NCBI RefSeq assembly: GCF_900114255.1
Contig: NZ_FOSL01000001.1
Coordinates: 707,420-771,419 of the forward strand
DNA: 64,000 nt
Source of the DNA: Neomesorhizobium albiziae
Lineage (GTDB): Bacteria > Pseudomonadota > Alphaproteobacteria > Rhizobiales > Rhizobiaceae
Reading direction: 5' to 3'
Below the pieces are notes generated by a model. It ran no database searches. It was not told the origin of the DNA and saw only the letters and a list, made by a program, of their open reading frames with translations. A program made the position numbers and the translations under genes. Positions 55,193 to 64,000 of the stretch are shown piece after piece. Every line of letters begins with the position of its first letter. Positions within the stretch are counted from its first letter, which is position 1.

Positions 55193-55693
55193 TTGCGTCG
55201 TGTGATCGACAGCATCAAGGCAAGGTTGAGCGGAAGGGCTTCGTCTGCGACCACTTCCGACGGTGCGGTGGACGACCCCGCTGCCCAGCTTGTCTACGTT
55301 CTGGCCAATCCGATAGACGAGGCCAAGCCAAGATGCCTCATCACCTATTTGGGGGTGCCTACAGAAAACGTTGGCGAAATCCTCAACTCGGTTGCCGATG
55401 CCTGTCAGCTTCGTGGCGAGTATCCGGTCGTGGTCATGTCGGAACTCAGGCCCGACCTGATAGCGGTCAACATGGTTCCCATGGAGTTCATACCGACACT
55501 TCGTTATTTGCCTTTTGCGCCAAGCGAATATGAGCACTACGCGCGCCGCCGCTGGTCGCTCATGCTGACGAAATGGAATTTCCTGAAGCAGATCGAGCTT
55601 GGGATGAGTTTCGATGATTTCATCGCCGATCAGCTTGGGCATCAACAAGCTTTGCCCAACGCGGCGGACTACGTCCGCGCCAGCGATTCGTGA
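55193..55693 (+). CDS. Hypothetical protein after the caspase gene
   Basis: A 166-residue soluble protein, not recognised. It has a basic N terminus (VIDSIKARLSGRASS), a strand-rich centre (QLVYVLANPIDEAKPRCLIT, YPVVVMSELRPDLIAVNMVP) and a C-terminal helical part (YARRRWSLMLTKWNFLKQIE). TTG start with GGAGACG upstream. It probably forms an operon with the caspase-like gene, and its 3' end overlaps the convergent glycosyltransferase gene by 25 bases. Confidence 0.6.
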   Translation: MRRVIDSIKARLSGRASSATTSDGAVDDPAAQLVYVLANPIDEAKPRCLITYLGVPTENVGEILNSVADACQLRGEYPVVVMSELRPDLIAVNMVPMEFIPTLRYLPFAPSEYEHYARRRWSLMLTKWNFLKQIELGMSFDDFIADQLGHQQALPNAADYVRASDS

Positions 55694-57936
55694 AGCGGGC
55701 GATTGGCTCTGACCGAGAACACCAGCTGTTCGATAGCCCGTGCCGCAGCGACCGCGCCGTCGTCGAAATCCAGCCGCGCAGCTCGGCGCCGCATTTCCTG
55801 CCGGAAATCCTCGGACGTGGCGAGATCAACCATCGACTTGACGCGTGAGAACTCGGAGGCGCGGAGCCGCAACCCGAGACCGGAGGCGTAGGCATAGGTT
55901 GCTCTCAGGTGCTGGTCGTCCATTTCCGGCGACTCGTTCGGCACGAATATTGCTGGAACGCCGCCATAAATACATTCGTGAAACGAGTTGTATCCGGCGT
56001 TGGTTATCATGAGGTCGATTGCGCCGAAATAATCCGCAATGGGATAGAAGGTTCTTCGTATCGTCCCGGGGACTTCAAAGTCCGGTGGGCGTGCCAACGG
56101 ATTGTCGATCTGGACAAGTTGGACACCTCTGCCGAGCAACTCCTTCATGATGAGTTCTGGCAAATTGTCGTAGCTGTAGTTGCGTCGCGAACCGAGTTGG
56201 ATGGCCGCCGTGAATTTTCGCGGATCCAAGCCAAGCCGCAGGGCCACATCCGCCCTGGGCAGGAAATTACCGGGTTCTTTGAGAAGGATGGGACCCACAA
56301 CCGTGATAGGGCCCGGCATGGACTGGGTGGGACCGTAGTCTTCGTCATGCGCGAGCTCGCCGGGTTCGATGATCATGTCGAAACAGGACTGAAGCTCGGC
56401 TTTGAGCTCGTGACCGGCGCGCCACATGGCGCGCCGTACCCAGATCCATGCGAGGTCGGGCCTAACGGCCGCGACATCGAGGAGACCGGGAAACGGGTAG
56501 GTGCCGTCGAACACGACTGCTGCAATGTCGAAGGATTCGATCGCGGCGAGCAGTTCCTGGGCGTAGACCTGATTCCAGCTGTTGTCGGTCACGCCAATCT
56601 TTACAGGCCATGGGATATAGTCCGTTGCATGTCCGCGTTGGCTGATCAGGGAAGATCCAGCTGAACGGGTGACAAAAATCGGCTCGACATCCGATGACAT
56701 TCGCTCGGCGATGGCCATCAGGCGGGTGATGTGACCGAGGCCTATTCCGTTGGTTGCCACGAAAAGAATGCGCCGCCGCGCAGTTATCCGGCATGCTTTC
56801 TCGGAATTTTGGCCAGCGTCCGCTCCGCTTTGACGTTTCTGTCCAGTCCGCGACGATTTTGCGGCTTTCAAAGCCGGAATCGGTTGCAATTCCAGTGCTC
56901 CATAGAGTTCAGCCATGCGCTTCTGGTATATTGCCAGCGAGAACTTTGCCTCGACGAGATTCCGGCCCGTAGCGGATTGTTGGGCAAAGGCTTGGGGAGA
57001 TGACAGGAGCCGTTCGATCACCTCCGACGTGCCACCGGCTTCGGTATAGACTGCTCCATCTTCGAATAGTGTCTCGTAAGAGGGGTCGAGTATCGTGACG
57101 ACACCGCTTGCCATCGCCTCGGCGATGCCGATGCCGAACGCCTCAACCCATTGACGGCTGTGAAAGTAGACATAGAAATCGAGACTGCTCAGGAATTCGG
57201 ATGCGCCGCCGTCCTCGGAAAATGGCAGAAGCTGCCAGTTCGAGCCGAGCCATGGTTGGAATTCTGGAGGGATGCCGCCAAGCGCCTTGATGGTCAGGTG
57301 CCGTTTGTCTGGATAGGCTGCAAGCAAGTCTTCGCGACTGTCAGGCCATTTTAGCGGATCGGGACGCGAGTGGCGACCGACAGTAGCAGTTCCTTCGGGA
57401 GCGGGCCGCTGCCTGGGTTTCCATTCAGACATGTCAATCATGCTGAAGAGGTCGCGCGGCAATATGTTCGGCTTCTTGCCGATCAGGCTTTCGAACTGCG
57501 TGCGAACCTTCGGTCCAACCGGTGCGAAATAGACTGGTGCGCCAAACAGGCGCGCCAGGTTTCGGTCGACGACGCCGAGATCGTACTGCGGAACCCAGGC
57601 ACCGTCGAAGGGCGGGTGATGGAGAACGCAAACGACACGATCTGGCCGGACTCTAACCGGTCGATCCGGCATTCGTTCAAATACCTGGGGGTGGTTGGCG
57701 AAAAGGATGTCGCATGTCGCGACATCATCGCCCGTCAGCCAAACCATGCCTAGTTCATCGATCAACCGCCCTGTGCGCGGTTCGAAGGGGCCGACCAATT
57801 GGTCGCTTCTGCCGACGAAGGGAAGAAGGGCGCAAGTCAGTCCAAAGCGCTTGGCAGCCTTTAGTTCGGCTCTCAAAGCGGACGACGTCCCGCCACGGTA
57901 TCTCGGGTTAGCGGCGTGAACTATGTCGAAATGCAT
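55669..57936 (-). CDS. Double glycosyltransferase (GT4 + GT28/GT1-like)
   Basis: A 755-residue cytosolic protein of two fused glycosyltransferases. The N-terminal half (1-360) is GT4-like with the nucleotide-sugar EX7E motif near residue 265 (EAFGIGIAEAMASG). A basic linker (SSRTGQKRQSG) leads to a second GT-B enzyme that starts RRRILFVATNGIGLGHITR and carries the donor-site pattern NAGYNSFHECIYGGVPAIFV near 646, as in MurG/GT28 and GT1 enzymes. It could add two sugars in succession to a surface polymer. The lipoprotein gene lies 76 bases upstream on the same strand. Confidence 0.85.
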   Translation of the reverse strand: MHFDIVHAANPRYRGGTSSALRAELKAAKRFGLTCALLPFVGRSDQLVGPFEPRTGRLIDELGMVWLTGDDVATCDILFANHPQVFERMPDRPVRVRPDRVVCVLHHPPFDGAWVPQYDLGVVDRNLARLFGAPVYFAPVGPKVRTQFESLIGKKPNILPRDLFSMIDMSEWKPRQRPAPEGTATVGRHSRPDPLKWPDSREDLLAAYPDKRHLTIKALGGIPPEFQPWLGSNWQLLPFSEDGGASEFLSSLDFYVYFHSRQWVEAFGIGIAEAMASGVVTILDPSYETLFEDGAVYTEAGGTSEVIERLLSSPQAFAQQSATGRNLVEAKFSLAIYQKRMAELYGALELQPIPALKAAKSSRTGQKRQSGADAGQNSEKACRITARRRILFVATNGIGLGHITRLMAIAERMSSDVEPIFVTRSAGSSLISQRGHATDYIPWPVKIGVTDNSWNQVYAQELLAAIESFDIAAVVFDGTYPFPGLLDVAAVRPDLAWIWVRRAMWRAGHELKAELQSCFDMIIEPGELAHDEDYGPTQSMPGPITVVGPILLKEPGNFLPRADVALRLGLDPRKFTAAIQLGSRRNYSYDNLPELIMKELLGRGVQLVQIDNPLARPPDFEVPGTIRRTFYPIADYFGAIDLMITNAGYNSFHECIYGGVPAIFVPNESPEMDDQHLRATYAYASGLGLRLRASEFSRVKSMVDLATSEDFRQEMRRRAARLDFDDGAVAAARAIEQLVFSVRANRPLHESLART

Positions 57937-58012
57937 CGGTCAGATTTGTGGACCTTTTGAACGCCATCTGCAGGCTATGCACCACTCAGCAAAAAGAGGC
58001 GAAGCAACCAAC

Positions 58013-58330
58013 CTAATAGGATCTACCGCCGATGCGGGTAGTATTTTCGGACCTTGGGACATTGCGCACGATCGTCGGCCTTTTAGTGACGGCGGCACTG
58101 AGCTTTTTGGTAGCCATCGGAACATAACAGCTACGCGGGTAATTGTTTATGAACGCGCGATAGGATTTGTCTGTATTGACCCTCTGCGCCGATCGCCATG
58201 CCATGGCTTCAGACTTTGTCGGGACCTTATTGTAGCAGCTTGCCGCGGGGCCCGGCGTTAGGTCAAAGCCCTGAAAAGGAACGCATGCGGCAAGCAGCAA
58301 CGACCCGAGAATGGAAAGGCGTCTCAGCAT
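58013..58330 (-). CDS. Small lipoprotein
   Basis: A 105-residue lipoprotein. The lipobox LLLAAC places the lipid-bearing cysteine near residue 16. The mature part has WRSAQRVNTDKSYRAFINNY followed by PRSCYVPMATKKL, a short helical motif like that after the caspase domain of the protein at 53005 (LWSFIKDSPNPEDFGRFATV, FPKSRFAKEA). Start at 58330 with GGGGG upstream. Likely outer-membrane-anchored; may act with the downstream glycosyltransferase or the caspase-fold protein. Confidence 0.7.
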   Translation of the reverse strand: MLRRLSILGSLLLAACVPFQGFDLTPGPAASCYNKVPTKSEAMAWRSAQRVNTDKSYRAFINNYPRSCYVPMATKKLSAAVTKRPTIVRNVPRSENTTRIGGRSY

Positions 58331-58467
58331 AATCGACCCCCTATCCTCATTACACCAGCTAAGCCGCAGCGCTTTCGTCTGGCCCGCGAACCGGAGTTGA
58401 ATTAGCATATCGTGGAAAAAGCGCGGCACCAAGAACGCATTCCCGGAAATCCGACCAAGGAGCGGTG

Positions 58468-59254
58468 ATGCAGATCGGAAAGGGCAGGCGGGCGGTCTCC
58501 AGCATCTGCGATGCGCAGGCCGACCGCATTGAGGTGCGTGGCCGCGACCTCACGTCCGACCTCATGGGACGGATAGGCTTTACTGATTATTTCTTCCTTC
58601 TGCTCACCGGCAAGGAAGCAAGCGAGGAGCAGCGCTTCTTTCTGGACCTTCTCCTGGTGGCTATTGCCGAACACGGACTGGTGCCGACTGTGCAGGCGGC
58701 GCGCATGACGCTCGCTGCAAACCCGGGATCGCTGCAGGGGGCGGTGGCGGCAGGCATTCTGGGTGCCGGGCCGGTGATCCTCGGGACGTCGGAACTCTGC
58801 GGCAGACTGTTGATGGAGGCCGATGCGAAGGTCGCGGCAGGCGGCGAGCCGGATGCGGTGGCGCTGGCACTGGTGCGCAATATACGTGATGCAGACGGTA
58901 AGGTGCCCGGCTTCGGCCACCCGATCCATAGGCCGGTGGATCCGCGCACTGTGCGCATCCTGGCGCTCGCCGAGGAACGCGGCGTGGCTGGAAGGCATGT
59001 CGTCATGGCGCGACGCATTGAGAGAGCGGTGGCCGAGGTGTGGGGCAGGCCGCTGGTGATGAACGTCTCCATGCCGATCGCAGCGGTGCTGCTCGACCTC
59101 GATTTTCCCGCGGCCGTGATCAAGTCGATCCCGCTCTTGGCGCGCACCGCGAGCCTTCTGGCGCATCTGGCCGAGGAGCAGAAAAACCCGATCGGCTTTC
59201 TGATGGCCGGCCAGGCGGAGGCGGCGGTCGCCTACGAGAGAGACGAAGCCGGCA

Positions 59255-59262
<8 letters not shown>
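58468..59262 (+). CDS. Citryl-CoA lyase / citrate-synthase-like enzyme
   Basis: A 264-residue protein of the citrate-synthase superfamily, in the short form (citryl-CoA lyase, about 260 residues versus 430 for citrate synthase). Motifs: RGRDLTSDLMGRIGFTDYFF, FLLLTGKEASEEQ, PGFGHPIHRPVDPRT with a catalytic-type His, and a helix-rich C terminus. Enzymes of this fold make or break C-C bonds next to a CoA thioester. AAGGAG precedes the ATG. First gene of a four-gene operon; a CoA-ligase gene overlaps its stop. In this context cleavage of a branched acyl-CoA made by the ligase is likely. Confidence 0.85.
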
Positions 59263-60556
<1,294 letters not shown>

Positions 60557-60570
60557 CGCGGGAGGAAAGC

Positions 60571-61152
60571 ATGCAGAAACTTCAGTCCCAGGGCGTGCAC
60601 CACATCACTCTGGTCGGCGCGGATAAGCAAACCTCGATCGACTTCTGGGAAGGCGTGCTTGGCATGCCGTTCATCTTCGAGCAACCCAATCTCGACAAGG
60701 CGAGCGAGAGTCATATCTATTTCGATCCCGGCGACGGGCGGCTGATCACAATCTTTACCGACGAAAACCGCAAGCCGGATCCAAACCGAACATCGACCGA
60801 CATCGGCTGCGTCCACCACATCGCCTTTTCCGTCTCGCGCGTCACTTTCCTTCAGGCGGTGGCACGGCTCGACGAGCGCCGGATCGAACACACCGGGGTC
60901 AAGGACCGAGGCTTCATGGATTCGATCTATTTCCAGGATCCGCTCGGCCTCCTGGTCGAACTCGCCAGCTACCGGTTCGAGCCGCCGCACGGCTTCACTC
61001 ATGCAGAAGTACTGATGGAAGCGCATAAGATCCGTGTGGCGCGCCGCGATTACGCTATCGCCGAGGTGCATCTCGCTGATGCGATCCAAAACCTGGTGGA
61101 ATCGTCGCGCCCGACACTGTCGAACGACCGCTCGCCGAAAAACCCATACTAA
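60571..61152 (+). CDS. VOC-superfamily protein (glyoxalase/dioxygenase-like)
   Basis: A 193-residue protein of two VOC modules: GVHHITLVGADKQTSIDFWE and VHHIAFSVSRVTFLQAVARL. Metal-ligand candidates are the His of HHITL, Glu/His of the second module and the Glu in LLVELASYRF. Members include glyoxalases, extradiol dioxygenases and epimerases; ring-cleavage or isomerisation in the same pathway as the ligase is plausible. GGAGG lies just upstream of the ATG. Confidence 0.88.
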   Translation: MQKLQSQGVHHITLVGADKQTSIDFWEGVLGMPFIFEQPNLDKASESHIYFDPGDGRLITIFTDENRKPDPNRTSTDIGCVHHIAFSVSRVTFLQAVARLDERRIEHTGVKDRGFMDSIYFQDPLGLLVELASYRFEPPHGFTHAEVLMEAHKIRVARRDYAIAEVHLADAIQNLVESSRPTLSNDRSPKNPY

Positions 61153-61176
61153 ACACAAAACCCGTGGGAGGAACAC

Positions 61177-61989
61177 ATGGCCAAGAAGACTGCTGCAAAA
61201 CCCGCCGCCAAATCCGCCAAGAAATCCGCCGTCAAGCCGGCTCTTGGGGCCGCCACAAAGACAGCAAGGAGCGCGAAGGCCGCCAAGCCTGCGAAGAAAC
61301 CGGCGCTGCATCTCAACGTGCTGAAGCCGAGCGTCAACAACATGTCGGTGCGCGTCTTCGTGCGCGCCGCTGGACTGGATTTCGCGGAAAGCGACGTCTG
61401 GGGCTCCACGCGCACACCGGAATTCCTTGCCAAGAACCCGGCGCACCTGACGCCGATGCTTGAGGAAAAGGGTCTGCCCAATGGAGCTCTGTGGGAGAGC
61501 TGTGCGATCATGCAGTATCTCTCCAACAAGCATGGGCTGGAGAAATTCTACCCCAAGGCGCCTGCCAAGCGGGCGATGATCGACAGCGCCATGTTCTACC
61601 TGATCGGCACGCTCTATCCGTATGTGGCGCGGGCCACCTACCCGGCGCTCGGCTTCCCGCAATATGCGGGCGAGGTCGGCGCCAGCGACGCTGGCCCGAC
61701 GGAGAAGACGGAAGCCTCCAAGGCGGCGACCGCCGCGATCGCGGAGCCGCTTGAGGTCTTCCGCACCTTCTACATGAACGGAACGCCCTTCATCGGCGGC
61801 TCAAAACCATCGATCGCCGACATCAGGCTTGCGGCGACGCTCGAATTCCTGGCGGCTATTGACTATGCGCTGCCGGACTGGGGCACGGCCTATATGGCGG
61901 CGATGGAGAAGAAGCTCGGAAAGGCCTATTCGGAGCCGGCCGCCGACGTGCGCGGCTACATCGCCCATGTGAAGTCCCAGCAGAAATAG
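61177..61989 (+). CDS. Glutathione S-transferase with lysine/alanine-rich N-terminal tail
   Basis: A 270-residue protein. Residues 1-42 are almost only Ala, Lys, Pro and Ser (AKKTAAKPAAKSAKKS...), like histone H1 or bacterial AlaLys-rich DNA-binding tails. A GST fold follows: thioredoxin-like domain (LHLNVLKPSVNNMSVRVFVR, HLTPMLEE, ESCAIMQYL) and helical domain (PFIGGSKPSIADIRLAATLE). GGGAGG precedes the ATG, so the tail is translated. GSTs in such operons often isomerise ring-fission products or remove leaving groups. The tail is odd: it might bind nucleic acid, membranes or an acidic partner. Confidence 0.88.
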   Translation: MAKKTAAKPAAKSAKKSAVKPALGAATKTARSAKAAKPAKKPALHLNVLKPSVNNMSVRVFVRAAGLDFAESDVWGSTRTPEFLAKNPAHLTPMLEEKGLPNGALWESCAIMQYLSNKHGLEKFYPKAPAKRAMIDSAMFYLIGTLYPYVARATYPALGFPQYAGEVGASDAGPTEKTEASKAATAAIAEPLEVFRTFYMNGTPFIGGSKPSIADIRLAATLEFLAAIDYALPDWGTAYMAAMEKKLGKAYSEPAADVRGYIAHVKSQQK

Positions 61990-62007
61990 CGGCATTGCAA
62001 CCCCAAG

Positions 62008-62062
62008 CTGCCGGCCGCACTTGCAGCCGGCAGAAACACCGCTCCACCGCTCGAAAGAGCGG
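62008..62062 (+). terminator. Tandem hairpins after the GST operon
   Basis: CTGCCGGC/GCCGGCAG (62008-62033, 10-base loop), then CCGCTC-GAAA-GAGCGG (62047-62062, GNRA-type tetraloop), beginning 19 bases after the stop. No T-run; a likely transcription barrier or RNA-stabilising end. Confidence 0.55.
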
Positions 62063-62396
62063 CACCGTCCTAAAGAAAGCGTTGGGAAGCCATTCTCGGA
62101 AAAGGAAACTGCCCTGCGCCGGCTGAATTGCAGTCAGCTACATGAGGAAATCGGTCCGTCGGATTTTGCTTTTCGCTTGAACGGCTTCACTCGGCCTGCT
62201 CGTCATGATGGCGGGTCATCCAGCTCACCGTTCCGGAAGGTTGGGCCAACTTCCCTCTTGATCTGGTTGGCGCGCTTCGCAGTGCGGCTATGCCACGGAT
62301 GATCCTCCTCCCATCCACCAAAAGTCGCACTGCGATCTTGATGGGTCGATAAGCTAGAATGCCAGTCACGCTCTGGGGAAAAAGGGACCACAAACC
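62063..62396. other. Intergenic, nothing recognised
   Basis: About 330 bases before the next plus-strand gene. It should contain its promoter. The open frames on the minus strand here have no family-like sequence. No RNA or repeat was recognised. Confidence 0.4.
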
Positions 62397-62759
62397 ATGC
62401 ACACGATCAGAGTGCTCAGCGCCGCCATGCTTTTTCTCACCGGCCCGGTTTGGGCGGCCGACTTGCCGCAGATGGACAAACAGCAACTCGTGATGCCGGT
62501 TAGCCACGGCGTTTCACTGGCCGAACGGCCCACCGTAAACCGCTGCAACGCGGCGATCGCCGAATGGGCCGCGCAATACAATCCGGTTGCCGTTGAGACC
62601 AGCCTGACCGAGCCGGTGCGGAGAGGCAGCGGTGGTGCGCGGATCGCTACGCTGTTCGTCAAGATCGACTACCTGCGCCAGGGTGGCATTGAGCCGCGCT
62701 CGGCGACCATCGCCTGCACGGTGGCTGCGGACGGCCAGGTTGGTGTCGCCCCGCTCTAG
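62397..62759 (+). CDS. Small secreted protein, shared C-terminal domain
   Basis: A 120-residue exported protein (signal peptide MHTIRVLSAAMLFLTGPVWA, cleaved after WAA). The mature domain has two cysteines (NRCNAAIAEWAAQY and ATIACTVAADGQVG) and beta patterns FVKIDYLRQGGIEPRSATI. The last 70 residues align with the end of the convergent gene's product (see 62756-63604). Function unknown; the stop overlaps that of the convergent gene in the palindrome CTAG. Confidence 0.65.
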   Translation: MHTIRVLSAAMLFLTGPVWAADLPQMDKQQLVMPVSHGVSLAERPTVNRCNAAIAEWAAQYNPVAVETSLTEPVRRGSGGARIATLFVKIDYLRQGGIEPRSATIACTVAADGQVGVAPL

Positions 62760-63604
62760 CCGGTGACCCCGATGACTCTGCCTGCCGCGTCAAGCCGACA
62801 CCTGATGCGCGCCTGACGAATCTCGACGCCGCCTCGTGTGGCATAGTCGATGCGCACGTCGATCGGGGCCGTAAGGACACCACGGCGTTGCCGGCTTAGT
62901 GGGCCTGCGCTCGCCGCGCGCACTCTCACGGCGCCCAGCGTCGTTGCCGCCGACACGATCGCCTGACGGCAGACGCGAACCACAGCACGGGGTGTACCCG
63001 GTATCGCTTTCAATGGCGCAACCAGCAGTAAGGGGTAGCCCACCGCACCTTGGCTATACTTGTTGCTTCCAACTCTGGAAGGCCAAAGGGTGCGTGGCAA
63101 GACGAAGAAATGTCGAACGCCTTTGGTCGGACCAAGCTTGGTGGCCGCCGTCCCCACGTTTTTGCCTGCCGGCCCAGATCCCGCCAAACTGCCCGCGGGG
63201 CGACCGCTTGCATCGCCAAATTTGTCACTGGCTGCATTGCTGGGACCGACTGACCCGGCACTGTTTGCTTTCTCCGCTTGGCCGGCGCTCGGGCCAACAG
63301 CTTCGGAGGTGCCTTGCGAGCCGACACCCGCTGATAGGCCCCCGCTTGCGCCGCCAAGTTTGCCGCTGGCCCCAACGCTGGCGCCAACCGATTCCTTGCC
63401 CAAAGCAAGTGATCCTCCGACGGTTGCTTCCCCGACGTTGTCAACGCCCGCGCCACCTCCCACGGAGGCGCCCTCCTTGCCGAGGCCAAGGTTTGCGCCG
63501 ACGCCGATACCGCCGACCTTGCCGCCAAGACCAACATCAAGAGCCGAGGCCGGCCCGATTGCTGCGATGATCGACAATGCGACAAACACGTACTTATTTG
63601 CCAC
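62756..63604 (-). CDS. Secreted glycine-rich protein with shared C-terminal domain
   Basis: A 282-residue exported protein. After a signal sequence (ANKYVFVALSIIAAIGPASA) comes a long low-complexity part (residues 20-150) built from VGxG and GxxxG repeats (VGLGGKVGGIGVGANLGLGK), then a basic linker, then a 70-residue C-terminal domain (CRQAIVSAATTLGAV ... APIDVRIDYATRGGVEIRQA ... IRCRLDAAGRVIG) that aligns with the product of 62397-62759, cysteines included. GTG at 63604 with AGGAGAGGAAAG upstream fixes the start. It resembles surface or matrix glycine-rich proteins of rhizobia; function unknown. Confidence 0.65.
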   Translation of the reverse strand: MANKYVFVALSIIAAIGPASALDVGLGGKVGGIGVGANLGLGKEGASVGGGAGVDNVGEATVGGSLALGKESVGASVGASGKLGGASGGLSAGVGSQGTSEAVGPSAGQAEKANSAGSVGPSNAASDKFGDASGRPAGSLAGSGPAGKNVGTAATKLGPTKGVRHFFVLPRTLWPSRVGSNKYSQGAVGYPLLLVAPLKAIPGTPRAVVRVCRQAIVSAATTLGAVRVRAASAGPLSRQRRGVLTAPIDVRIDYATRGGVEIRQARIRCRLDAAGRVIGVTG

Positions 63605-63664
63605 TATCTTTCCTCTCCTGCGCGCAATTCCAACCACAGAAATGCCCTTCCGACTTAGCCCGCG

Positions 63665-64000
63665 CTACCGAAGGCCCCGACCTGGCGGCCGCGTCGGCAG
63701 CAAGATGTCGGGCAGCCTAATCGTGGACATACGAACGGGTCGCGATGGGTTGCGGACCTCCACGACACGAATTTCCCGCGACCGCAATTGGCGGACTGGT
63801 CGAGCGCTCGCCTTCCCAGACACACGTGGCTTTGAATTGGCGCGTGGCTTTGGCGCAGGCTCGATACGCGCGGTGCGACGCTCAGCTTGGTCCTTGAGCA
63901 TGCCAATTTCCTTGCGCGCAGTGCTGACGTCGCGGGCTAGACCAATGGTCTTTCCGCGCTCTTGCTCCAACGCTGCGCGAAGCTCCTCTGAGACGCGAAT
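63665..64000 (-). CDS. Coiled-coil/basic protein, C-terminal part only
   Basis: Frame open to the window edge. The visible 111 residues begin IRVSEELRAALEQERGKTIG, a helical coiled-coil stretch with LARDVSTARKEIGMLKDQAE, then become basic and proline-rich (APKPRANSKPRVSGKASARP) and end TRPPGRGLR. No family recognised. The start lies outside the window. Same strand as the glycine-rich protein, 60 bases upstream of it. Confidence 0.5.
   Translation of the reverse strand: MRVSEELRAALEQERGKTIGLARDVSTARKEIGMLKDQAERRTARIEPAPKPRANSKPRVSGKASARPVRQLRSREIRVVEVRNPSRPVRMSTIRLPDILLPTRPPGRGLR

Overview
The window is a GC-rich chromosomal segment of an alphaproteobacterium, most likely a member of the Rhizobiales (Mesorhizobium/Phyllobacterium-like). 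The signs are a DUF1127 protein, an IRO-box-type iron operator (TGA-N9-TCA), a B12 riboswitch ahead of a class I ribonucleotide reductase, many ABC uptake systems for plant-type sugars and a plant-polymer glycosidase. No tRNA, rRNA, CRISPR array, insertion sequence or phage gene was seen. The taxonomic call is inference from gene content; no marker gene is present.

Layout. 1-2.5 kb (minus): the 5' three quarters of nrdA, run by a cobalamin riboswitch but interrupted by an in-frame TGA. 2.8-3.6 kb: DUF1127 and a small secreted protein. 3.9-8.3 kb (plus): a cytosolic hybrid histidine kinase with seven PAS-like units and an OmpR-type regulator, followed by a DUF2270 membrane protein and a BBE-type FAD oxidase. 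11.2-19.1 kb: a ferric-hydroxamate locus (receptor, FhuD, fused FhuB and an ABC exporter on minus; FhuC divergent on plus) around an iron-responsive-looking operator. 19.1-25.3 kb (minus): a carbohydrate operon of binding protein, two permeases, LacI regulator and GH127 beta-L-arabinofuranosidase, with twin GGAAAAGCTTTTCC operators and no ATPase gene. 25.6-29.5 kb: an orphan 475-aa protein, a small helical protein and a TPR regulator-like protein.

29.6-38.3 kb (minus): an amino-acid decarboxylation module: AspT-type antiporter, Orn/Lys/Arg decarboxylase, porin, aspartate 4-decarboxylase and a GltS glutamate carrier. Together these fit acid resistance or proton-motive-force generation. 38.8-43.3 kb (plus): a chain of membrane genes: small membrane protein, HlyD-type adaptor, two-TM K+ channel, Ca2+/H+ exchanger and AI-2E-family protein. 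43.3-48.2 kb (minus): secreted protein, tandem universal stress protein, a DUF2950/DUF3300 pair and a VIT1/CCC1-like protein. The stretch from 29.6 to 48 kb therefore looks like an envelope and ion/acid stress region.

48.3-52.5 kb (minus): a ribose/fructose-type ABC importer of unusual build: two permease domains fused in one chain and a single-domain ATPase. 53.0-58.3 kb: a caspase-fold/Sel1 protein with an unknown 166-aa partner, convergent with a double glycosyltransferase preceded by a lipoprotein; the lipoprotein shares a short motif with the caspase protein. 58.5-62.0 kb (plus): a four-gene operon of citryl-CoA-lyase-like enzyme, PaaK-like CoA ligase, VOC protein and a GST with a histone-H1-like basic tail; this looks like an undescribed CoA-ester catabolic route. 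62.4-64 kb: two convergent secreted proteins that share a C-terminal domain and whose stop codons overlap, and the C-terminal part of a coiled-coil protein.

Best candidates for novelty: the citryl-CoA lyase/ligase/VOC/tailed-GST operon, the shared-domain convergent pair, the caspase-Sel1/lipoprotein/double-glycosyltransferase cluster, the inverted ABC importer architecture, the decarboxylation module, and the riboswitch-controlled nrdA with a stop inside its ATP-cone.
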